A stretch of 64,000 bases of DNA from Brachybacterium sp. UMB0905 (lineage in GTDB: Bacteria; Actinomycetota; Actinomycetes; Actinomycetales; Dermabacteraceae). Under the pieces are notes generated by a model. The model was given only the letters and a program-made list of their open reading frames with translations, was not told the origin of the DNA and did not search any database. The stretch lies in assembly GCF_002871795.1 (NCBI RefSeq), contig NZ_PNHL01000008.1, forward strand, positions 126,178 to 190,177, written 5' to 3'. Shown here piece by piece: positions 35,380 through 45,849 of this stretch (positions within the stretch are counted from its first letter, which is position 1; the number at the start of each line of letters is the position of its first letter). A program made the translations under genes and the position numbers.

Positions 35380-36506
35380 CGGCCCATCTCCTGGTCCGCG
35401 GGCGGCAGGGGCGGCTCCTCACCGCGGACGGCGGCGATGATGACATCGGCCATCACCTCCGCGGCGTCGGTGATGCCGAAGGCGCGGGCGGCGCGCGCCA
35501 TCTCATCGCGGCGGTCGCCGTCGCGCAGCAGCGGCAGCACGGCGGTGCGCAGATGCTCCGCATCCAGCTCGGCATCGGGCACCATGAGCGCTCCCCCGGC
35601 CTCCACGACATCCTGGCCGTTCAGAGCCTGCTCGCCGTTGCCGATCGGCAGGGGCACGAGCACGGCCGGTAGGCCGACGGCGGTCAGCTCGCACACGGTC
35701 CCTGCTCCAGAGCGGGTCAGAGCGAGGTCCGCGGCGGCATAGGCGTCTTCCATCGCGGAGACGTATTCGAGCACCCGGTAGCCGGGGACCTCGGTGATGC
35801 CCTCGGCCTTGCCGCGGCCGGTGATGTGGAGGATCTGGGCGCCGGCGGCGGTGAAATCTTCGGCGGCCTCGGCCACGGCGGTGTTCAGCCGCTGCGCGCC
35901 GAGGGAACCGCCGGTTGCCAGCAGCACGGGCCGGGCCGGGTCCAGGCCGAAGCCGCGCAGGGCGTCATCGCGGCGGGCGGCGCGGTCCAGATGGGCGATG
36001 CCCTCACGCATGGGCATACCGATGCGGTGCGCGCCGGGCAGGGTGGAGCCGGGGAACGCGGTCAGCACCGCGGCGGCGCGGCGGGCACCGAGACGGTTGG
36101 CGAGCCCCGGCCGGCGGTTGGCCTCATGCACCACCAAGGGCCGTCGCAGCGAGCCGGCCGCGAGGTAGGCCGGCGGGCACACGTATCCGCCAAACCCGGC
36201 GACCACGTCGATTGCGCGGTCGCGCAGCAGGCGCCGCACCTGCCGCACGGTGGCGGCGAAGCGGACCGGGAAGCGCACCGCGGCCCCGTTCGGACGGCGC
36301 GGGAAGGGGACCTTCTCGATGGTGGCGAGCTCGTACCCGGCGGCGGGGACGAGATCCGCCTCGAGTCCCTCGGCGGTGCCGAGCACGAGGATCTCCGCCT
36401 CGGGGGTGCGGCGGGAGAGCTGGGCGGCGGTGGCGAGCAGCGGCGAGACATGACCGGCGCTGCCGCCGCCGGCCAGCAGGATGCGGGGCGCGGCGGTGGT
36501 GGTCAT
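35376..36506 (-). CDS. murG: UDP-N-acetylglucosamine--N-acetylmuramyl-(pentapeptide) pyrophosphoryl-undecaprenol N-acetylglucosamine transferase
   Basis: 376 residues. Adds GlcNAc to lipid I to make lipid II at the inner face of the membrane. The GT-B N-domain begins RILLAGGGSAGHVSPLLATA; further landmarks are VVAGFGGYVCPPAYLAA, VHEANRRPGLANRLG, LLATGGSLGAQRLN, and the C-domain LTRSGAGTVCELTAVGLPAVLVPLP. Start fixed at ATG 36506 (MTTTAAPRILL) because it overlaps the ftsW stop (ATGA). The frame stays open well upstream but without homology. Next to ftsW, the usual order. Confidence 0.96.
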   Translation of the reverse strand: MTTTAAPRILLAGGGSAGHVSPLLATAAQLSRRTPEAEILVLGTAEGLEADLVPAAGYELATIEKVPFPRRPNGAAVRFPVRFAATVRQVRRLLRDRAIDVVAGFGGYVCPPAYLAAGSLRRPLVVHEANRRPGLANRLGARRAAAVLTAFPGSTLPGAHRIGMPMREGIAHLDRAARRDDALRGFGLDPARPVLLATGGSLGAQRLNTAVAEAAEDFTAAGAQILHITGRGKAEGITEVPGYRVLEYVSAMEDAYAAADLALTRSGAGTVCELTAVGLPAVLVPLPIGNGEQALNGQDVVEAGGALMVPDAELDAEHLRTAVLPLLRDGDRRDEMARAARAFGITDAAEVMADVIIAAVRGEEPPLPPADQEMGR

Positions 36507-37897
36507 CGGGTCCTTCGAGATGCGGTACGGCGGGAGCGCCCACGGCGGCGGCGCGTGCGGGTCCGTCCGGACGCGGGCTGGGTGGGGGGCGCAGAGGTGG
36601 AGCGGGCGGGGGCGGGCAGGATCGAGATGGAGCGGCGCACCGTGCCCATGCGGGCGCCGATGGCTTCGGCGGCGCCCGGTTCGCGCCGCGCGAAGGACAG
36701 CAGCACGCCCAGCGCGGTCATCGAGGCCAGCAGTGCGGAGCCACCGGAGGAGATGAAGGGCAGGGGCACGCCGATCACGGGCAGCAGCCCGGTGACCACC
36801 ATCATGTTCACGAAGGCCTGCCCCAGCAGCCAGGCGCTGATACCGGCCACGGTGATCTGCTGGAAGTGATCCTCCAGGCGGTTGATCATGCGGAACATGA
36901 TCAGGGCCAGGGCCGTGAAGAGGGCGAGCACGCCGAGGGTGCCGATGAGCCCCAGCTCCTCGCCGATGATCGCGAAGATGTAGTCGTTCTCGGCGGCGGG
37001 CAGGCGCCCCCACTTCTGGCGGGATTCGCCCAGGCCCACGCCCCACCAGCCGCCTTCGGCCAAGCCCATCATCCCCTGCTGGGACTGCAGGCAGGAGTCG
37101 CCTTCACAGGTGCCGTGCAGCCAGTTGTTGATGCGGGCCATCCGGTTGCCGCTGGTGATGGTCAGGGCGATCACTCCGGCCAGGCCCACGAGGCCGGCAC
37201 CGACGAACCAGCGGCGCGGCACTCCCGCCACCCACACGGCGCCGGCCACGAGCATGCACATCACGAGCGTGGTGCCGAGGTCATGCCCCCACACCACGAG
37301 CCCCAACGCGAGTCCCGCACCGGGCACAAGGGGGAACAGCAGGTGCCCGGGCCGGTTCAGCAGCGGTCGCTTCATGGCGAGCAGTGCCCCGAGCCAGATG
37401 GCGAGCGAGAGCTTGAGGAACTCCGAGGGCTGGAGGGTCTGGCCGGCGATGCGGATCCAGTTGCGGTTGCCGTAGACCTCCCAGCCGAGGCCGGGCACAT
37501 GCACGAGGCACTGCAGCCCCAGGCCCAGGGCAAACAGGATCCAGGCGGTGCGCCGGTAGAAGCCCGGGGGCAGGATCGCCGCGGTCACCAAGCCCACCAG
37601 ACCCATGGCCGCGAAGGTGCCCTGGCGCAGCAGGCCGGCGAATCCCGAGTCGCCGCGGGAGATGTTTCCCACCGAGCTGGAGGACAGCACCATCACCAGG
37701 CCGATCCCCACCAGCAGGGTGCCCACCACGATGAGGGCGTAGAAGTCCAGGGCCGGGGAGCGCAGCCACCCGGCGAGCTCCTCGCGGGCGCGGCCGCCGA
37801 TATTGCCCAGCGGCTGTTCCTCATCGGGACGCAGCACCTGGGTGGAGCGGCGGCGCGGGGCCTGTGAGGCACGGCGCCTCGTGTCCTCCATCGTCAT
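36503..37897 (-). CDS. ftsW: Lipid II polymerase FtsW (SEDS family)
   Basis: 464 residues, about ten membrane helices from residue 54. SEDS motifs: GLVMVLSSSSVGNISRGDS, WIRIAGQTLQPSEFLKLSLAIWLG (with the conserved basic and Glu residues), VWGHDLGTTLVMCMLVAG, AENDYIFAIIGEELGLIG (catalytic Asp/Glu region), and VTGLLPVIGVPLPFISSGGSALL near the end. Works with FtsI as the septal glycan polymerase. The C-terminal tail is Arg-rich. ATG 37897 overlaps the murD stop; a second ATG two codons later is equally possible. Confidence 0.96.
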   Translation of the reverse strand: MTMEDTRRRASQAPRRRSTQVLRPDEEQPLGNIGGRAREELAGWLRSPALDFYALIVVGTLLVGIGLVMVLSSSSVGNISRGDSGFAGLLRQGTFAAMGLVGLVTAAILPPGFYRRTAWILFALGLGLQCLVHVPGLGWEVYGNRNWIRIAGQTLQPSEFLKLSLAIWLGALLAMKRPLLNRPGHLLFPLVPGAGLALGLVVWGHDLGTTLVMCMLVAGAVWVAGVPRRWFVGAGLVGLAGVIALTITSGNRMARINNWLHGTCEGDSCLQSQQGMMGLAEGGWWGVGLGESRQKWGRLPAAENDYIFAIIGEELGLIGTLGVLALFTALALIMFRMINRLEDHFQQITVAGISAWLLGQAFVNMMVVTGLLPVIGVPLPFISSGGSALLASMTALGVLLSFARREPGAAEAIGARMGTVRRSISILPAPARSTSAPPTQPASGRTRTRRRRGRSRRTASRRTR

Positions 37898-39396
37898 GCG
37901 CGCTCTCCTGGCAGTCGGGACACGGCCGCCGCGAACAGATCCCCCCGTTCCGCATAGTCACGGAACTGGTCAATGCTGGCGGCGGCGGGGGCCAGCAGCA
38001 CCACATCACCCGCGGTGGCGAGCTCGTGGGCAGCGGCGACAGCCTCCTGCATGAGCCGGGATCTGTTCCCGACATCGTCAGTGTGGCCCGGATCGACCCG
38101 GTGGACGGGGACCTCGGGCGCGTGTCGGGCAAGTGCCTGGGTGAACGCGGCGGCCTCCGTGCCCAGCAGCACCACGCCCACAAGACGCGAGGCATTGTCG
38201 GCCACGAGCGCGTCGACGTCCGCGCCCTTGGTATCCCCACCGGCGATCCACACGGTGCGCTCGGCTGCGCGCAGCGACGCGGAGGCAGCAGCGGGATTGG
38301 TGGCCTTCGTGTCATCGACGTAGCTCACGCCGTCGATGGTGGCCAGGTGCTGGGCACGGTGTCCGCCCAGCTGATAGCTGCGCAGGCCCTGCTGGACAGC
38401 GATGGGCTCCACGCCGTAGGCGCGGGCGAGCGCCGCGGCGGCCAGGGCATCGAACACCAGGTGGGGGCCGACGCCGTGGGGCGCGAGGTGGGTAAGGTCC
38501 TCGAGGGTGGCGAGCTCGGCGGCGGCGCGGCGACGCTCCGCGATGAAAGCGCGATCCACAAGGATGCCGTCGACCACCCCGAGCTCACTGAGCGCGGGGG
38601 TGCCGAGCGTGAGGCCGATGGCTCGCGCGCCCTCGGCCACATCGGCCTGTTCCACGAGGTGCCGGGTGGCGTCATCGGCGACGGTGTAGACGCAGGCGGT
38701 GCGCACGCCCTCAAAGATGTGGCCTTTCGCGGCGGCGTAGGCCTCTGCGCCACCGTGCCAGTCCAGGTGGTCCTCGCTGATGTTCAGCACCGCGGCGGCC
38801 TCGAGGTCCAGATGCTCGGTCCAATGCAGCTGGAAGCTGGACAGCTCGAGGGCCAGCACGTCATACCCCTCGGGGTCCAGGGCCGCTTCGATCACCGGCA
38901 GTCCCACGTTGCCGCAGGCAGTGGCGCGCAGTCCGGCCGCGCGCAGGATCGAATCGAGCATCGTCACGGTGGTGGTCTTGCCGTTGGTGCCGGTGACGCC
39001 CAGCCACGCGGGACCGTCGGCGGCCTGCATGCGGCGGGCGAGCTCCACCTCGCTCCAGATCGGGATGCCGGCCGCGGCGGCGGCCGCCAGCAGCGGCTGA
39101 TCGGGCCGCCACCCCGGGGAGGTGACCACGAGGTCGATCTCCCGATCCGTGGGCAGAGCGGTGGTGTGCTCGGCGCCGAGGCGTACCTCAACCCCGAGGA
39201 CCTCGAGGATGCGGGCGCGTTCGCGCACCTCCTCGGTGTCCTTGCTATCCACGGCGAGCACGTGGGCGCCGCGCTGCATCGTCTGGTCGGCCACGGCGTA
39301 GCCGGAGACCCCGAAACCGGCCACGAGGATCCGCAGACCGCTGACGTCCAGGCCGGGCCACGGCCGCTGCAGGACGGGCACGACCGGGGCGGTCAT
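37894..39396 (-). CDS. murD: UDP-N-acetylmuramoyl-L-alanine--D-glutamate ligase
   Basis: 500 residues. Adds D-Glu to UDP-MurNAc-L-Ala. N-domain [18 protein letters not shown]-loop [15 protein letters not shown] (about 126-140), [22 protein letters not shown], and [17 protein letters not shown] in the C-terminal domain, followed by [14 protein letters not shown] at 39396 ([10 protein letters not shown]) overlaps the mraY stop by 4 bp and gives the expected length; a longer open frame upstream overlaps mraY and has no homology. Confidence 0.96.
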   Translation of the reverse strand: MTAPVVPVLQRPWPGLDVSGLRILVAGFGVSGYAVADQTMQRGAHVLAVDSKDTEEVRERARILEVLGVEVRLGAEHTTALPTDREIDLVVTSPGWRPDQPLLAAAAAAGIPIWSEVELARRMQAADGPAWLGVTGTNGKTTTVTMLDSILRAAGLRATACGNVGLPVIEAALDPEGYDVLALELSSFQLHWTEHLDLEAAAVLNISEDHLDWHGGAEAYAAAKGHIFEGVRTACVYTVADDATRHLVEQADVAEGARAIGLTLGTPALSELGVVDGILVDRAFIAERRRAAAELATLEDLTHLAPHGVGPHLVFDALAAAALARAYGVEPIAVQQGLRSYQLGGHRAQHLATIDGVSYVDDTKATNPAAASASLRAAERTVWIAGGDTKGADVDALVADNASRLVGVVLLGTEAAAFTQALARHAPEVPVHRVDPGHTDDVGNRSRLMQEAVAAAHELATAGDVVLLAPAAASIDQFRDYAERGDLFAAAVSRLPGERA

Positions 39397-40493
39397 GCGT
39401 TCAGCCCCGGCAGCGCATCGAGGTAGAAGATGCCCAGACCCAGTGCCGCCAGCACACCGGCGACGATCCAGAACCGCACCACAATGGTGACCTCGTTCCA
39501 GCCCTTGAGCTCGAAGTGGTGCTGCAGCGGCGCCATGCGGAACACGCGCTTGCGGGTGAGCTTGAAGCTGGTGACCTGGATGATGACCGACAGGGAGATG
39601 GTGACGAACAGGCCGCCGATGATGGCGCCGAGGATCTCGGTGCGGGTGACGATGGTCAGGCCCGCGATCGCCCCGCCCAGGGCGAGGGAGCCGGTATCGC
39701 CCATGAAGATCTTCGCCGGAGAGGTGTTCCACCACAGGAAGCCGACGCAGGCGCCGATGATCGCGGCGCACAGCACAGCCACGTCCAGCGGATCGCGCGC
39801 AGCGTAGGCGGTCGCGGGATCCGCGGCGCCCTCAAGGATGTTCATGCTCTGGCGCCACTGCCAGAAGCTGATCACCAGGTAGGCGGTGGTGAACAGGATG
39901 GTCGCGCCCGTGGCCAGGCCGTCGAGCCCATCGGTCAGGTTCACGCCATTGGACCAGGCCGCGACGAGGAAGTTCGCCCACAGCGCGAAGAGGATCACGC
40001 CGATCACGGTGCCGAGGAACGCCAGGTCCAGCCAGGTGATATCCCGGACGAAGGAGATCATCGTCGAGGCGGGCGTGCGGCCGAGGTCATCCGGGAACAG
40101 CAGGGCCAGCAGTGAGAAGGCGGTGGCCACGACGAACTGCCCGAGCAGCTTGTAGCGGGGTCGCAGTCCGGTGGAGTCCTGCTGGGAGATCTTCAGGAAG
40201 TCATCCAGGAAGCCCACGATGCCCAGGCCCACGGCGAGGAACAGCACGAGCATCACGGAAGCGCTCGGTGATGACCACAGCACCAGGTGGGTGCCGAAGT
40301 AGGCGATGAGGACCGCGAGGATGATCGCGACGCCGCCCATAGTGGGGGTGCCGCGCTTGGTGGCGTGCGTGGTGGGGCCGTCATCGCGCACGAATTGTCC
40401 GTAGCCGCGGGCGGAGAGGAAGCGGATGTACAGCGGGGTGCCCAGGAATGACAGCACCAGCGCGGCGGCACCGGCGACGAGGATCGCGATCAT
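39393..40493 (-). CDS. mraY: Phospho-N-acetylmuramoyl-pentapeptide-transferase
   Basis: 366 residues, ten membrane helices. Transfers phospho-MurNAc-pentapeptide to undecaprenyl phosphate, forming lipid I. Conserved segments: [21 protein letters not shown] (first catalytic region), [12 protein letters not shown] (Asp-Asp), [38 protein letters not shown], and the terminal [17 protein letters not shown] with the His triad. Overlaps murF and murD by 4 bp each. Confidence 0.97.
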   Translation of the reverse strand: MIAILVAGAAALVLSFLGTPLYIRFLSARGYGQFVRDDGPTTHATKRGTPTMGGVAIILAVLIAYFGTHLVLWSSPSASVMLVLFLAVGLGIVGFLDDFLKISQQDSTGLRPRYKLLGQFVVATAFSLLALLFPDDLGRTPASTMISFVRDITWLDLAFLGTVIGVILFALWANFLVAAWSNGVNLTDGLDGLATGATILFTTAYLVISFWQWRQSMNILEGAADPATAYAARDPLDVAVLCAAIIGACVGFLWWNTSPAKIFMGDTGSLALGGAIAGLTIVTRTEILGAIIGGLFVTISLSVIIQVTSFKLTRKRVFRMAPLQHHFELKGWNEVTIVVRFWIVAGVLAALGLGIFYLDALPGLNA

Positions 40494-41971
40494 GCGTTCT
40501 CTCCCGTCCGTGCGTCGGTCTCACAGGGGTGGCTGGCCTGCAGATGCTCCAGGAGCGGAGCGGTGATGCGGCGCAGTCCTGCGTCGCGCGAGGACTTCAC
40601 AAGGACGACGTCACCGGGCTGCACCACCCGTTGTAGCACGGCGATCGCCTCATCGACGTCGGCGAGCAGCTCGGACTCCCCACCGAAGCTGCCCTCGAGG
40701 CTCGCTCCATGGTGCATGGCCGCCGCCCCGGAGCCGACGGCGTACAGCTGGGAGATGTTCAGCCGCACGGCCAACCGACCGATCTGGTCGTGCAGCATCG
40801 TGGACTCCTCCCCCAGCTCGAGCATCTCGCCGAGCACCGCGATGGTGCGGTGGCTGCGGCCCAGGTGGGCGAGGGTCTTGAGCGCCTGCCGCATGGAGTC
40901 GGGGTTCGCGTTGTAGGCGTCATCGATGATCATCGCGCCGCCGGCGCGGTGGACCTGCATGCGGTGCCCGGAGCCCAGACGCGCATCCTGCAGGGCCGCT
41001 GCCGCGGCGGCGGGGTCCACGCCTACGCTGATCGCGGCGGTCAGGGCGGCCAGGGCATTGCCGGCCTGGTGCTCGCCGAGCAGGTCCGGGCGCACCGCGT
41101 GCTCGCCGGGCGGGATGGGGGCGCCGTCCACGGTGGTGAGCCCCGCGGGGATCTGCAGGGTGAAACCGATGCGTGCCTCATCGTCCAGGGTGAGGTTCTC
41201 TCCGCGCACCTGCCCGGCATCGAAACCCCACGTGACCGACGGGGCGTTCGTGCGCTCGGCCATCGCGGCGACGCGGTGGTCCTCGGCGGCCAGCACAGCG
41301 CGGCCCGTCGGCTCGAGCGCCTCGACGAGCTCGCCCTTGGCCTGGGCGATCGCCTCCACGGACCCGAATTCGCCCAGGTGTGCGCTGCCGACATTGAGCA
41401 CGAGCGCCACATCGGGGCGGGCGATCGCGGTGAGGTGGGCGATGTGGCCGATACCGCGGGCGCCCATCTCGAGCACCAGGAACCGGGTGGCGGGGGTCAG
41501 GCGCAGCACCGTCAGCGGCAGACCCAGCTCATTGTTGAAGCTGCCGACGGGGGCGATGGTCTCCCCGGCGCTGGCGAGCACGGTGCCCAGCAGGTCCTTG
41601 GTGCCGGTCTTGCCGGCGCTGCCGGTGATCGCCAACACGGTGAGCTGCGGGTTCTCCCGGCGGGCGCGCTCCAGCTGCGCACGGGCCAGAGCGGCGAGTG
41701 CCTCCTGGACGTCGCTCACCCGCACCGCGGGCAGGGTCAGATCCTCCGGGACGGTGCTCACCAGGGCCAGGGTCGCGCCGGCCGCGCGTGCGGCCTCCAG
41801 GTAGTCGTGGCCGTCGGCCTGCTCCCCGGCGAAGGCAGCGAAGAGATCACCGTCCCGCACCTCGCGGGAGTCGATGCGGGCGATCCCGGTGACCGTCTCG
41901 TCGCCGCGGGCACCGCCGACGAGCTCACCACCGGTGAGGTCAGCGATCTGCCGTGCCGTGGTCTCGAGCAT
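40490..41971 (-). CDS. murF: UDP-N-acetylmuramoyl-tripeptide--D-alanyl-D-alanine ligase
   Basis: 493 residues. Adds the D-Ala-D-Ala dipeptide, completing the pentapeptide. N-domain [25 protein letters not shown]-loop [14 protein letters not shown] (about 115-128), [42 protein letters not shown], and [17 protein letters not shown] with the substrate-binding Asn. Starts 2 bp after the murE stop. Confidence 0.96.
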   Translation of the reverse strand: MLETTARQIADLTGGELVGGARGDETVTGIARIDSREVRDGDLFAAFAGEQADGHDYLEAARAAGATLALVSTVPEDLTLPAVRVSDVQEALAALARAQLERARRENPQLTVLAITGSAGKTGTKDLLGTVLASAGETIAPVGSFNNELGLPLTVLRLTPATRFLVLEMGARGIGHIAHLTAIARPDVALVLNVGSAHLGEFGSVEAIAQAKGELVEALEPTGRAVLAAEDHRVAAMAERTNAPSVTWGFDAGQVRGENLTLDDEARIGFTLQIPAGLTTVDGAPIPPGEHAVRPDLLGEHQAGNALAALTAAISVGVDPAAAAAALQDARLGSGHRMQVHRAGGAMIIDDAYNANPDSMRQALKTLAHLGRSHRTIAVLGEMLELGEESTMLHDQIGRLAVRLNISQLYAVGSGAAAMHHGASLEGSFGGESELLADVDEAIAVLQRVVQPGDVVLVKSSRDAGLRRITAPLLEHLQASHPCETDARTGENA

Positions 41972-41973
41972 GC

Positions 41974-43560
41974 TCAGCGTCCTTCGTCCGTGGGGGTGGT
42001 CTCGGCGGCTCCGTGCGGCGCAGCGGCGGCCGTGAGGGCCTCGCGCAGCTGGGCGCGGTCATCGAACGGCTGGACGATACCCCTGATCTCCTGTCCGCTC
42101 TCGGCTCCCTTGCCGGCCACCAGGATGGTGTCGGACACGTCGGCGATCTGCACCGCACGCCGGATGGCCTCTGCGCGGCCGTCCACCACGAGGACCTGGG
42201 CGGGGCTCGTCGCGGGAATGCCGGCAGCGACCTGCTCGCGGATCGCGGCGGGGTCCTCACTGCGGGGATTGTCATCGGTGACGATCACCACGTCGGCGAG
42301 CCGCCCGGCGACCTCCCCCATCAGGGGGCGCTTGGTGCGATCCCGGTCCCCGCCGGCCCCGATCACAGCGATGATCCGACGGGTGCTGGGCACCGCGCGC
42401 AGGGTGCCGAGGGCCTTCTCGAGGGCATCGGGGGTGTGGGCGAAGTCGACGACGCCGAGCACGGGCTGCTGGGCGACGGCCTCCATGCGGCCGGGCACGG
42501 TGCCGTGGGCGGCGAGCGCCGCATCGACCTCGTCTCCATGGTGTCCGAGGCCCGCGAGCAGCAGGTGCGCGGCGACCGTGTTGGCGACGTAGTGCGCTCC
42601 GGGCAGAGCGGCGTGCAGCTGCCGGGATCCCTCCGGGCTGTCGAGCTGGAAGGTGCTGCCGTACCCGTCGGGACGCACCTCACGGACGGTGTGATCAGCC
42701 TCGGTGCCGGGGATGGTCGCATAGGTCGTCACCGGGATCTGGGCCTCCTCGGCGAGGCGGCGGCCCCAGGCATCGTCCACGCAGATCACGCCGCGCCGGG
42801 CATGCGCAGGGGTGAACAGCTCGCGCTTGGCGGCGTAGTACTCCTCCATCGTCCCGTGGAAATCCAGATGGTCCTGGCTGAGGTTCGTGAACAGCGCGAT
42901 GTCGTAGATGACCTCGTCAGCGCGGTGCAGGACGAGGGCATGGCTGGAGACCTCCATCGCGGCGATCTGCACACCGTCCTCAACCATGCGCGCGAAAATG
43001 CCGTGGACCTCCGGGGCCTCCGGGGTGGTGCGAACGGTCGCGATACGGTGCTCATCCCCATCGGCCCCGGTGTAGGTGGTGCCGGAGGTGCCGATCATGC
43101 CGCTCGGCACACCGAGGGCCTGCAGCGTGTGTACCACGGCGGTGGTCACCGAGGTCTTGCCGTTGGTACCGGTCACGCCGATGATGGCGAGCTGCCGGGC
43201 GGGTCGGCCCAGCACGGCAGCGGCCGCGAGCGCAGTGACGGCGCGGGGATCGTTGACCACCAGCGCGGGAAGGCCCGCCTGCGTGCAGCGCGGAGCCCCG
43301 GCGGCGTCGGTCAGGGCGAGGGCGGCCCCGCGCTCCTGCGCCTGGGCGGCGAAGTCGGCGCCGTGGGCGTTCGCACCGGGCAGGGCGCACCACAGGTCCC
43401 CCTCCTGGACGGAGCGGGAGTCGAGGGTGACACCGGTCAGCCACACTGCGGGGGCAGGGGGCTCCACACAGAGCAGCTGGGCAAGGTCAGTGGAGCTCAT
43501 GCCTGCCGGGGTGCGGGGGCGGGCAGGCTCAACCGGACGGTTCTCATCGGGAGAGGTCAT
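41974..43560 (-). CDS. murE: UDP-N-acetylmuramoyl-L-alanyl-D-glutamate--diamino acid ligase
   Basis: 528 residues. Adds the third residue of the stem peptide. N-domain VTLDSRSVQEGDLWCALPGANAHGADF, P-loop [14 protein letters not shown] (about 155-168), MEVSSHALVLHR, FTNLSQDHLDFHGTMEEYYAAK, and the C-domain VDFAHTPDALEKAL and DDNPRSEDPAAIREQ. The DNPR motif is typical of diaminopimelate-adding enzymes, which would predict meso-DAP at position 3, although DNPR also occurs in variants; some Micrococcales use other diamino acids. 7 bp after ftsI. Confidence 0.95.
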   Translation of the reverse strand: MTSPDENRPVEPARPRTPAGMSSTDLAQLLCVEPPAPAVWLTGVTLDSRSVQEGDLWCALPGANAHGADFAAQAQERGAALALTDAAGAPRCTQAGLPALVVNDPRAVTALAAAAVLGRPARQLAIIGVTGTNGKTSVTTAVVHTLQALGVPSGMIGTSGTTYTGADGDEHRIATVRTTPEAPEVHGIFARMVEDGVQIAAMEVSSHALVLHRADEVIYDIALFTNLSQDHLDFHGTMEEYYAAKRELFTPAHARRGVICVDDAWGRRLAEEAQIPVTTYATIPGTEADHTVREVRPDGYGSTFQLDSPEGSRQLHAALPGAHYVANTVAAHLLLAGLGHHGDEVDAALAAHGTVPGRMEAVAQQPVLGVVDFAHTPDALEKALGTLRAVPSTRRIIAVIGAGGDRDRTKRPLMGEVAGRLADVVIVTDDNPRSEDPAAIREQVAAGIPATSPAQVLVVDGRAEAIRRAVQIADVSDTILVAGKGAESGQEIRGIVQPFDDRAQLREALTAAAAPHGAAETTPTDEGR

Positions 43561-43567
43561 GCTCAGC

Positions 43568-45334
43568 TCACCACTCGTTCTCGAGCTCGCGGCCGGGCTG
43601 GCCAGTGGGGGCGATGCCCTGGTTCTGCAGGGCGAAGGCGGTCAGCTCCGAGAACGCCGGCGCGGCGGCCCGGGAGCCGGAGATGTAGCTGTTCAGCCCG
43701 AAGACGAACACCCCGACCACGAGCTCCGGGTCATCGGCCGGTGCGAAGCCGATGAAGGAGGCGGTGTAGGTGCCTCCGGGCACCTGGGCGGTGCCGGTCT
43801 TGCCGGCCACGGCGTAGCCCGGGATCGCGGCCGCATGCTCATCATCATCCACGGCGTTGTCCATCAGCTCGCGCATGGTCGCGGCGGTCTCGGAGGAGAC
43901 CACGCGCGTCTGCTCGGGCTCACCGAGGGGCTTGATGCTGCCATCGGCCTGCCGCACTCCCTGGATCAGGGAGGGCTGCACGCGCACCCCGTCATTGGCG
44001 AAGGTGCCCACGGCGGAGACCATCTGCAGGGCGTTCACGGAGTAGCCGTGACCGAAGGCGGTGGTGTAGCGGGTGCGGCCGGACCACTGCGACACGGGGT
44101 GGACCACCCCCGCGGCCTCAGCCGGCAGTTCGATGCCGGTGCGCTCCCCCAGACCGAAGGCGCGCAGGTAGTCGTAACGCACTTCGGGGCTGACGGTCTC
44201 GGCGATCTGCACCGTGCCCACATTGGAGCTGTTCTTGAGCACCCCGGCGGCAGTCAGCCGCTGCTCGGGGTGCTGATGGGAGTCCTTGACCCGCTCACCC
44301 TCGAACCACATCTCGTAGGGGATCTCGTACTGGCTCTCCGGGGTGACCGCCCCTTCCTCGATCGCTGCCGCGAAGGTGAAGAGCTTGCCCGTGGATCCGG
44401 GCTCGAAGACATCGGAGATGGCTCGGTTGCCGCGGTACTCCTCATCCGCGGCCCCGGGGTCATTGGGGTCGTAGGTGGGGTGCTCGGCCAGGGCCAGCAC
44501 CTCACCGGTACGGGCATTGAGCACCACGGCGCTCGCCCCGGTGGCACCCCAGCTCTCCATCGCCGAGGCCGCCACCTGCTGCGCCTTCCATTGCAGGTCA
44601 CGGTCGATCGTGAGCGCCACATCGCTGCCGTCGACGGCCTCGGTGGTCTCCTGCTTGCCCGTGGGGATGATCTGGCCCTGCGCACCCCGCTCATAGCTGG
44701 TGCGCCCATCGGTGCCCCGCAGCTGCTCATCGAAGGTCAGCTCGGTGCCGGCCCAAGCGGTGCCGTCGTCACCGACGAAGCCGAGGACGTTGCCGCCCAC
44801 GGCTCCGGCGGGATAGATCCGCTCGGGCACCCGATCGGAACCGATCCCGGGGATCTTCAGGGACATGGCGGCATCGCGGACGGCCGGCTCCACCCCTTTG
44901 GCGAGGTACTGGAAGCCACGCTCGCCGGTGAGGGCCTCGCGGGTCTTCGCTGTGGACCAGCCGAGCACGGGCGCGAGGTCCCGGGCCGCCGCCTCCACAC
45001 CCTCCAGCGGATCGTCGTCGCCGTACCCGGTGTACTGGTCCACCTGGAGCTGGTTGACCCACATGTCGTAGCGCTCCACGGAGCTCGCGAGCACCTCGCC
45101 GCGGCGATCCACGATGTCTCCGCGCATGGCGGGGATGACACGGGTGACGGTGCGCTGCTCGACGGCCTCCTGGGCGAGCGCCGTCGCGTCCAGGCCCTGC
45201 ACCCACACCAGGCGCCCGGACAGCGCGAGCACCGCCACCATGATCATGACGATCAGGAGGCGGTGGCGGGTGCTGGGCTCCCCCACCCGGGCGGGTGGGA
45301 TCAGCCCTCGGCGCCGACGTCGCGCTGCGGCCAT
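43568..45334 (-). CDS. ftsI: Septal peptidoglycan transpeptidase FtsI (class B penicillin-binding protein)
   Basis: 588 residues. Short basic cytoplasmic tail, one membrane helix (about 24-45, LLIVMIMVAVLALSGRLVWV), the dimerisation domain with AMRGDIVDRRGEVLASS, and the transpeptidase domain: SxxK nucleophile in FEPGSTGKLFTF, SxN in LKNSSNVGTVQ, and KTG in VAGKTGTAQVPGG. Cross-links septal wall with FtsW. Start at ATG 45334, one base after the ftsL stop and next to GAAGGGAA; an extension to 45439 would run back inside ftsL and is rejected. Confidence 0.96.
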   Translation of the reverse strand: MAAARRRRRGLIPPARVGEPSTRHRLLIVMIMVAVLALSGRLVWVQGLDATALAQEAVEQRTVTRVIPAMRGDIVDRRGEVLASSVERYDMWVNQLQVDQYTGYGDDDPLEGVEAAARDLAPVLGWSTAKTREALTGERGFQYLAKGVEPAVRDAAMSLKIPGIGSDRVPERIYPAGAVGGNVLGFVGDDGTAWAGTELTFDEQLRGTDGRTSYERGAQGQIIPTGKQETTEAVDGSDVALTIDRDLQWKAQQVAASAMESWGATGASAVVLNARTGEVLALAEHPTYDPNDPGAADEEYRGNRAISDVFEPGSTGKLFTFAAAIEEGAVTPESQYEIPYEMWFEGERVKDSHQHPEQRLTAAGVLKNSSNVGTVQIAETVSPEVRYDYLRAFGLGERTGIELPAEAAGVVHPVSQWSGRTRYTTAFGHGYSVNALQMVSAVGTFANDGVRVQPSLIQGVRQADGSIKPLGEPEQTRVVSSETAATMRELMDNAVDDDEHAAAIPGYAVAGKTGTAQVPGGTYTASFIGFAPADDPELVVGVFVFGLNSYISGSRAAAPAFSELTAFALQNQGIAPTGQPGRELENEW

Positions 45335-45335
45335 A

Positions 45336-45848
45336 TCAGTTCCCTTCGTTCCCCATGCCGTGGTAGGGCTCGGGCTCGTCGTAGATCTGGGCCGGCGGGA
45401 CGGCTTCCTCGGCGGGCACCTCCGCCAGCTGGGGCGCACCCCCAGTCTGCTCCGCCGGGGCCGTCCGGCCGATGATCTGGCCCGTGTCGAGGTCGATATA
45501 TCCGGGATCGGTCACCGGCACCATGCCGATCTCGCGAGCCTGCCGCTCGAGCTCCTGCGGGGTGCCCAGGCGCTCATTGGTCTCCTGCAGCCCCTGCTGC
45601 TCCTCGGTGAGGCGCTGGGACTGGATCTGCAGGCGGGTGATGCGGTAGCTCGCATCGGACATCTGGATGTTCATGAACAGCAGCGCCGCAAGCGTGGCGG
45701 TGACGATGAGGGTGCACAGCAGCGCAAACGGCAGGGAGCTGCCGCTGGCCTTCGGAGTGGCGACGACGGTGAGCTTCGGGCGCGCGGCGGCGCGGCCCTT
45801 GCGCACCGGGCGGAGGGCGGGCGCGTGAACGGCGGTGGTGCTGGCCAT
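45336..45848 (-). CDS. ftsL: FtsL-like septum formation initiator
   Basis: 170 residues. Basic N-terminus, one membrane helix (about 42-64, FALLCTLIVTATLAALLFMNIQM), then a short extracellular coiled coil (ITRLQIQSQRLTEEQQGLQETNERL) and an acidic, Pro-rich tail. Position between rsmH and ftsI, topology and coiled coil identify it; sequence conservation is weak in this family. Part of the FtsQ-FtsL-FtsB complex. Confidence 0.88.
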   Translation of the reverse strand: MASTTAVHAPALRPVRKGRAAARPKLTVVATPKASGSSLPFALLCTLIVTATLAALLFMNIQMSDASYRITRLQIQSQRLTEEQQGLQETNERLGTPQELERQAREIGMVPVTDPGYIDLDTGQIIGRTAPAEQTGGAPQLAEVPAEEAVPPAQIYDEPEPYHGMGNEGN

Positions 45849-45849
45849 C

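Noticed and set aside
35376..37046. 556-residue version of murG
   Set aside because: The extra 180 residues overlap ftsW in another frame; MurG homology starts at 36506 with an ATGA overlap.
37894..39771. 625-residue version of murD
   Set aside because: The extension overlaps mraY; MurD begins at ATG 39396.
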